Source: UBA7485 sp050945075
GTDB lineage: Bacteria > Bacillota > Clostridia > Eubacteriales > Eubacteriaceae
NCBI GenBank assembly: GCA_050945075.1
Contig: JBMNSG010000044.1
Location: 1-16,017, forward strand
Length of the DNA: 16,017 nucleotides
Direction: 5' to 3'
Shown here: piece after piece, positions 14,214 through 16,017 of the stretch
Numbering within the stretch: the stretch's first letter is position 1
Layout: each line of letters starts with the position of its first letter
The notes under the pieces: generated by a model
The model's input: only the letters and a program-made list of their open reading frames with translations
The model's database searches: none
What the model was told of the DNA's origin: nothing
Position numbers and translations under genes: made by a program

Positions 14214-15640
14214 GTTTTCAAAAAGACTTTTTATGGGGCGGTGCCAGTGCAGCCATCCAGTACGAAGGAGGATGGGATCTGGGTGGAAGAGGACCTTCCA
14301 ATGTAGACAGGATCCCGTCCGGAATGAATCGAAGTAAAATTGCCACAGGCGAAATGGATTATCATTTCGCCCCGGCAGATGCAGAATATCCTTCGCATGA
14401 TGCTGTCGATATGTATCATCACTGGAAAGAGGATATCGCGCTAATGGCAGAAATGGGATTTAAGTGTTACCGGTTTTCCATATCCTGGTCACGGATCTAT
14501 CCGACAGGAGAAGAAGATATCCCGAATGAAGAAGGCCTGCAGTTTTATGAAGACTTTATTCACGAGCTCAGACTCAATGATATCGAACCTGTCGTAACAA
14601 TCTGTCATTTTGACATGCCTGTTGCACTTTGTGAGAAATACGGTTCATGGAGAGACAGAAAACTGATTGACCTGTATTTAAAATACTGTAATACGATCTT
14701 CAGCAGATATCGCAGGCAGGTGAAATACTGGCTTACCTTCAATGAGATTAATATGCTTATGCATATGCCCTTTCTGGGGGCAGGTATCAGTTTCAGGGAG
14801 AATGAAAACCGAGATCAGGTATTGTATCAGGCAGCACACCATCAGCTGGTGGCTTCTGCGCTGGCAACAAAGCTGTGTCACCAGACAGATCCTGAGAATA
14901 AAGTGGGATGCATGCTGGCCGGCGGTCAGTTTTATCCATACAGCTGCCGTCCGGAAGATGTGTGGGATGCCATGGAAAAGGATCGCGACAACTACTTTTT
15001 TATTGATGTCCAGTCACGCGGAGCTTATCCGGATTATGCAAAAAAGAAGATGGAACGGGCTGGTGTCTGCCTGAAAATGGAAGATGGGGATGAAGTGGTT
15101 TTGAAGGAAAATACCGTGGACTTCATCTCGTTCAGCTATTACACCTCCAGGCTTACAGGGACAGCTTCACAGACGGCAGAAACAACGGATGGCAATGTGA
15201 TACAAAGCCTGAAGAATCCATATCTTGAATCAAGTGAGTGGGGCTGGCAGATCGATCCCCTGGGATTAAGAATTACACTGAACAGTCTTTATGATCGATA
15301 TCAGAAGCCTCTGTTTATTGTAGAAAACGGCCTTGGTGCCATGGATACGATTGAAGAAGACGGGACCATTCGGGATCATGGAAGAATTGACTACCTTCGT
15401 CGGCATATTCTGGCTGTAAAAGACGCGGTAGAAAAAGACGGGGTACCTGTAACAGGTTATACAGCGTGGGGTTGTATAGATTTAGTGTCTGCTGCCAGTG
15501 GCCAGATGAGCAAGCGATATGGATTTGTTCACGTTGACAGAGACGATGCGGGAAACGGGGACTTTAAACGGCGCCGGAAACAATCATTCTACTGGTATCA
15601 AAAGGTCATTCAATCCAACGGGGAAATCGTTGAGGATTAA
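14210..15640 (+). CDS. GH1 6-phospho-beta-glucosidase
   Basis: A 476-residue glycoside hydrolase family 1 enzyme, cytoplasmic, that splits the phosphorylated glucoside delivered by a PTS into glucose-6-phosphate and an aglycone. The catalytic acid/base is E179 (TFNEIN) and the nucleophile is E372 (IVENGLGAMD). The 6-phosphate-binding group, recognised in this family as Ser..Lys-x-Tyr, is present as S427, K435 and Y437 in VSAASGQMSKRYGFVHVD. Alanine follows the serine rather than the tryptophan typical of 6-phospho-beta-galactosidases, so a glucoside is favoured. The ATG overlaps the PTS stop as ATGA, so translation is coupled. It is the last gene of the operon and is followed by a strong terminator. 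Salicin-, arbutin- or hydroxybenzoate-type glucosides are possible substrates. Confidence 0.93.
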   Translation: MSFQKDFLWGGASAAIQYEGGWDLGGRGPSNVDRIPSGMNRSKIATGEMDYHFAPADAEYPSHDAVDMYHHWKEDIALMAEMGFKCYRFSISWSRIYPTGEEDIPNEEGLQFYEDFIHELRLNDIEPVVTICHFDMPVALCEKYGSWRDRKLIDLYLKYCNTIFSRYRRQVKYWLTFNEINMLMHMPFLGAGISFRENENRDQVLYQAAHHQLVASALATKLCHQTDPENKVGCMLAGGQFYPYSCRPEDVWDAMEKDRDNYFFIDVQSRGAYPDYAKKKMERAGVCLKMEDGDEVVLKENTVDFISFSYYTSRLTGTASQTAETTDGNVIQSLKNPYLESSEWGWQIDPLGLRITLNSLYDRYQKPLFIVENGLGAMDTIEEDGTIRDHGRIDYLRRHILAVKDAVEKDGVPVTGYTAWGCIDLVSAASGQMSKRYGFVHVDRDDAGNGDFKRRRKQSFYWYQKVIQSNGEIVED

Positions 15641-15683
15641 GCGGATCGCCTCAGAAGAATAATGGGAGACATAAGTTTCACCG

Positions 15684-15717
15684 GCAGCATAATCTAAAAT
15701 GATTATGCTGCTTTTTT
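15684..15717 (+). terminator. Terminator of the lpdC-GH1 operon
   Basis: GCAGCATAATC (15684-15694) and GATTATGCTGC (15701-15711) form a perfect 11-base-pair stem around TAAAAT, followed by six T (15712-15717). It lies 44 bases after the GH1 stop and ends the operon. Confidence 0.93.
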
Positions 15718-15755
15718 ATGCTTTTCAAGTATACCCTGCCATAAATCATAAGTAT

Positions 15756-15789
15756 TAGACATAAGCGGCGGATTATATTCTAATAGAAT
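15756..15789 (+). promoter_or_regulatory. Candidate promoter with dyad, before the aldo/keto reductase
   Basis: TAGACA (15756-15761) and TCTAAT (15779-15784) each match the sigma-A consensus at five of six bases, with a 17-base spacer. A short dyad, ATTCT (15777-15781) and AGAAT (15785-15789), covers the -10 element and may be an operator. The leader to the next gene would be about 90 bases. Confidence 0.45.
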
Positions 15790-15882
15790 CAGAGATGTGT
15801 ACATGGAGCTTCGACTGGTGTAAATAATCAGATCACAGGTAGAAATGTCAGGTCTTGTTTTCAGATAAGGTGAGGGAAGATA

Positions 15883-16017
15883 ATGGAAGAACTGGGAAAG
15901 AATATCAGAAAATTTGGTTTCGGACTGATGCGTCTGCCGCAGAAAGACGACAAGATCGATATCGATCAGGTCAAGGTAATGGTGGATGAATTCATGGCTG
16001 CCGGGTTCACGTATTTT
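15883..16017 (+). CDS. Aldo/keto reductase, N-terminal part
   Basis: Only the first 45 codons are in the window. The start MEELGKNIRKFGFGLMRLPQ, then MVDEFMAAGFTYF, matches the N-terminus of bacterial aldo/keto reductases (often LGFGLMRLP and FMxxGFTYFDTA). These are NAD(P)H-dependent reductases of aldehydes and ketones with a TIM-barrel fold. Many in this subgroup have a C-terminal ferredoxin-like iron-sulfur domain, which cannot be checked here. A GAGGGA ribosome binding site (15872-15877) precedes the ATG. It has its own upstream terminator and candidate promoter, so it is probably separate from the phenolic glucoside operon. Confidence 0.85.
   Translation, partial: MEELGKNIRKFGFGLMRLPQKDDKIDIDQVKVMVDEFMAAGFTYF

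Overview
This window looks like a Bacillota (Firmicutes) genome, probably a fermentative gut or rumen anaerobe. The reasons are strong AAGGAG/GGAGG-type ribosome binding sites, hairpin-plus-T-run terminators, PTS sugar uptake, an iron-type alcohol dehydrogenase and a moderate GC content judged by eye. I cannot place it in a genus from sequence alone. It holds 13 complete protein genes and two genes cut by the window edges. No rRNA, tRNA, CRISPR or insertion sequence is visible, and no gene-free stretch exceeds 300 bases.

Region 1 (1-6905, plus strand) is a myo-inositol catabolic operon. It runs iolD (3' end only), iolB, an iron-dependent alcohol dehydrogenase, iolE, iolG, iolJ, and then a LacI-family regulator. 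Together these oxidise inositol to inosose (IolG), dehydrate it (IolE), open the ring (IolD), isomerise it (IolB) and cleave the phosphorylated product to DHAP and malonate semialdehyde (IolJ). The kinase IolC and malonate-semialdehyde dehydrogenase IolA are not in view. The iron alcohol dehydrogenase may instead reduce malonate semialdehyde as an electron sink (inference). Several intergenic gaps carry hairpins just before the next ribosome binding site.

Region 2 (7131-9364, plus) holds a GPH-family sugar:cation symporter and a small flavodoxin-fold NAD(P)H-dependent FMN reductase-like protein with a GTG start. It closes at a bidirectional terminator shared with the convergent LysR gene.

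Region 3 (9392-15717) is the most interesting part. A divergent LysR regulator faces a five-gene operon in which every junction overlaps: lpdC (UbiD-type gallate/protocatechuate-like decarboxylase), lpdB/ubiX (flavin prenyltransferase), lpdD (small accessory protein), a beta-glucoside-type PTS EIIBC, and a GH1 6-phospho-beta-glucosidase. A strong terminator ends it. The arrangement suggests a complete pathway for a phenolic-acid beta-glucoside: uptake with phosphorylation, hydrolysis to glucose-6-phosphate plus a hydroxybenzoic acid, then decarboxylation of that acid with prenylated FMN. A dyad of LysR-box form sits between the regulator and lpdC.

The window ends in the first 45 codons of an aldo/keto reductase, preceded by a plausible promoter.
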